Shown: positions 14,315-15,067 of the stretch, one piece after another
How positions within the stretch are numbered: position 1 is the first letter of the stretch
Layout: each line of letters opens with the position of its first letter
Source of the DNA: Rhodoferax sp.
GTDB lineage: Bacteria; Pseudomonadota; Gammaproteobacteria; Burkholderiales; Burkholderiaceae_C
Direction: 5' to 3'
Assembly: GCA_028711355.1 (NCBI GenBank)
Contig: JAQTSL010000056.1
Span: 1-15,067 of the forward strand
Length of the DNA stretch: 15,067 bases
Notes under the pieces: generated by a model
Seen by the model: the letters and a program-made list of their open reading frames with translations, nothing else
Database searches by the model: none
Told to the model about the DNA's origin: nothing
Program-made: the position numbers and the translations under genes

Positions 14315-14621
14315 CAACCAATAGCGCCAGCAACGACGCCAGCCCGAGCCAGCGCAGTAGCACCACGAAAACAATTTCATTGCTGGCAAAGCCGGCCAGG
14401 GCGGTCACCACAAAGCGCTGAAAACTGGTGGCCACGGTGGTACCGGCGTCGCTAAAGCTAAGCCAGCGGTGGCCGCCAAAGCTGACAAAAAATGCCACCA
14501 CAAAGCCCAGCGCGTTGGCCAACTCTGGCCAGATAGCGTGTTGCGTCAGCGCAAAAACCGTCATATGCGTCAGCGCCGCCACGCTGCCAACCGTCAGAAA
14601 CCAAAAAGTAGAGGGGCTCAC
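14253..14621 (-). CDS. GtrA-family membrane protein (polyprenyl-phosphate sugar flippase)
   Basis: 122 residues from a GTG at 14619-14621 (MSPSTFWFLTVG); a TTG at 14645 would add eight residues that do not look membrane-like or conserved. Four hydrophobic segments match the GtrA fold: FLTVGSVAALTHMTVFAL, LGFVVAFFVSFGGHRWL, ALAGFASNEIVFVVLL and LLALLVALVFAAGQTFVLSRFW. The C-terminal NRxWxF-like motif appears as SRFWAFRR. GtrA proteins are thought to flip polyprenyl-phosphate-linked sugars across the inner membrane. It lies downstream of the ArnC/GtrB-like gene on the same strand, 172 bases away with a REP-like element between. Its last 63 bases fall in the direct repeat that flanks the toxin-antitoxin cassette. 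The gene is intact. Confidence 0.82.
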   Translation of the reverse strand: MSPSTFWFLTVGSVAALTHMTVFALTQHAIWPELANALGFVVAFFVSFGGHRWLSFSDAGTTVATSFQRFVVTALAGFASNEIVFVVLLRWLGLASLLALLVALVFAAGQTFVLSRFWAFRR

Positions 14622-14684
14622 GCGAGTTTCAACGTAGCACAACAATCAGGTCTAGCAGTAGCCATTTTTGCGAAGACGGTAGCC

Positions 14685-14767
14685 GAATGGGGGTCAGATC
14701 CCAATTCGTGGTAAGACCTTCGAGTTTGCCAAGACAGCGTCACCGAATTGGGCTCTGACCCCGATTC
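14685..14767. repeat. REP-like inverted repeat between the glycosyltransferase and gtrA genes
   Basis: Arms 14685-14708 and 14744-14767 are reverse complements at 22 of 24 positions, separated by 35 bases. The core GGGGTCAGAGCCCAATT/AATTGGGCTCTGACCCC is one I recall as a frequent element in proteobacterial genomes, often near Y1/RAYT transposases. Each arm also contains a short internal GGG/CCC symmetry. It lies in the leader of gtrA and may limit read-through. Confidence 0.7.
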
Positions 14768-14793
14768 AGCGGCTTGCACAGAAGAACTGCTTT

Positions 14794-15067
14794 TCATTGA
14801 TCCGACTGATCCAGCCCAGCGCCAACGCGCTGACTGACCAGATAATTGGGTCGCTGCTTGACCTCTTCGTAAATGCGTCCAACGTACTCCGCCAGGATGC
14901 CAATTGACAGCAACTGGATGCCGCTGAAAAACATCATGCCAACCACGATGGTGGCGTAACCGGGCACCGCGATGCCGGTGATGAAGTATTCACCCACCAC
15001 CACCAGACCGTAGCCCAGTGCCAGCACCGACAGCGCAAAACCGGTGATCATCAGCGCGCGTAGTGGC
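14794..15067 (-). CDS. ArnC/GtrB-like polyprenyl-phosphate glycosyltransferase, C-terminal part
   Basis: The frame is open from the window edge (PLRALMITGF) to the TGA at 14794-14796, giving the last 90 residues of a longer protein. The apparent ATG at 15051 is internal. Two membrane segments (LSVLALGYGLVVVGEYFI and ATIVVGMMFFSGIQLLSIGIL) precede the hallmark cytoplasmic tail EYVGRIYEEVKQRPNYLVSQRVG. This tail is typical of DPM1-like family 2 enzymes such as ArnC, GtrB and FlmF. They join a sugar to undecaprenyl phosphate on the cytoplasmic side. The catalytic GT-A domain lies outside the window, so the sugar cannot be predicted. It is upstream of gtrA on the same strand, and together with the converging deacetylase and ArnT-like genes it would supply the lipid-linked sugar. 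Confidence 0.85.
   Translation of the reverse strand, partial: PLRALMITGFALSVLALGYGLVVVGEYFITGIAVPGYATIVVGMMFFSGIQLLSIGILAEYVGRIYEEVKQRPNYLVSQRVGAGLDQSDQ

Noticed and set aside
1..15067. CRISPR arrays, tRNA or rRNA genes, prophage or integrase genes
   Set aside because: No regularly spaced repeats, cloverleaf-like segments, rRNA-like stretches or integrase motifs were seen on either strand.

Overview
The window looks like chromosomal DNA of a GC-rich betaproteobacterium, most likely a member of the Comamonadaceae (Rhodoferax/Polaromonas-like). I infer this from the pilS-pilR-ampD gene order, the codon use, and a short dispersed element (GCTAT..ATAGYT..ACGCA..GCGCCAGAGG) that I recall as common in that family. 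No database search was possible, so the genus is a guess.

Layout. (1) 1-2546: end of a PilS-type kinase, then pilR (type IV pilus regulator), then ampD (peptidoglycan recycling amidase). (2) 2589-4172: a REP-like hairpin, the C-terminal remnant of a surface-type protein on the minus strand, and a plus-strand toxin-antitoxin pair (small antitoxin plus PIN/VapC toxin) sitting where that remnant loses its 5' end. (3) 4247-8546: a tight three-gene signalling operon with ATGA overlaps. It encodes two paralogous membrane hybrid histidine kinases and one NarL/LuxR-type response regulator. (4) 8547-8929: gene-free region with a terminator-like hairpin, a copy of the Comamonadaceae dispersed element, and a 106-bp MITE-like element (perfect 18-bp terminal inverted repeats, 5-bp TTCAT target duplication) just upstream of the next ribosome binding site. 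(5) 8930-10913: an unrecognised exported protein and a Sel1-repeat protein that appears to carry a one-base frameshift. The 143 bases from 10914 to 11056 show no gene or clear signal.

(6) 11057-15067: a candidate lipid A (or other polyprenyl-phosphate-dependent) amino-sugar modification locus. It holds a YdjC/NaxD-like deacetylase, an ArnT-like transferase, a GtrA-like flippase and the end of an ArnC/GtrB-like polyprenyl-phosphate glycosyltransferase. The first two genes run on the plus strand and converge on the last two. The parts match, by family, the Francisella FlmF/NaxD/FlmK route and the Bordetella Lgm route, which decorate lipid A phosphates with hexosamine and raise resistance to cationic peptides. 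A RelE-type toxin/BrnA-like antitoxin cassette has entered the convergent junction. It is flanked by about 120-bp imperfect direct repeats made of the 3' ends of both neighbouring genes.

Most interesting points: the MITE with its intact target duplication; the toxin-antitoxin cassette bracketed by duplicated gene ends; the dispersed repeat that is read through as protein inside the deacetylase gene; and the tandemly duplicated hybrid kinases sharing one regulator.
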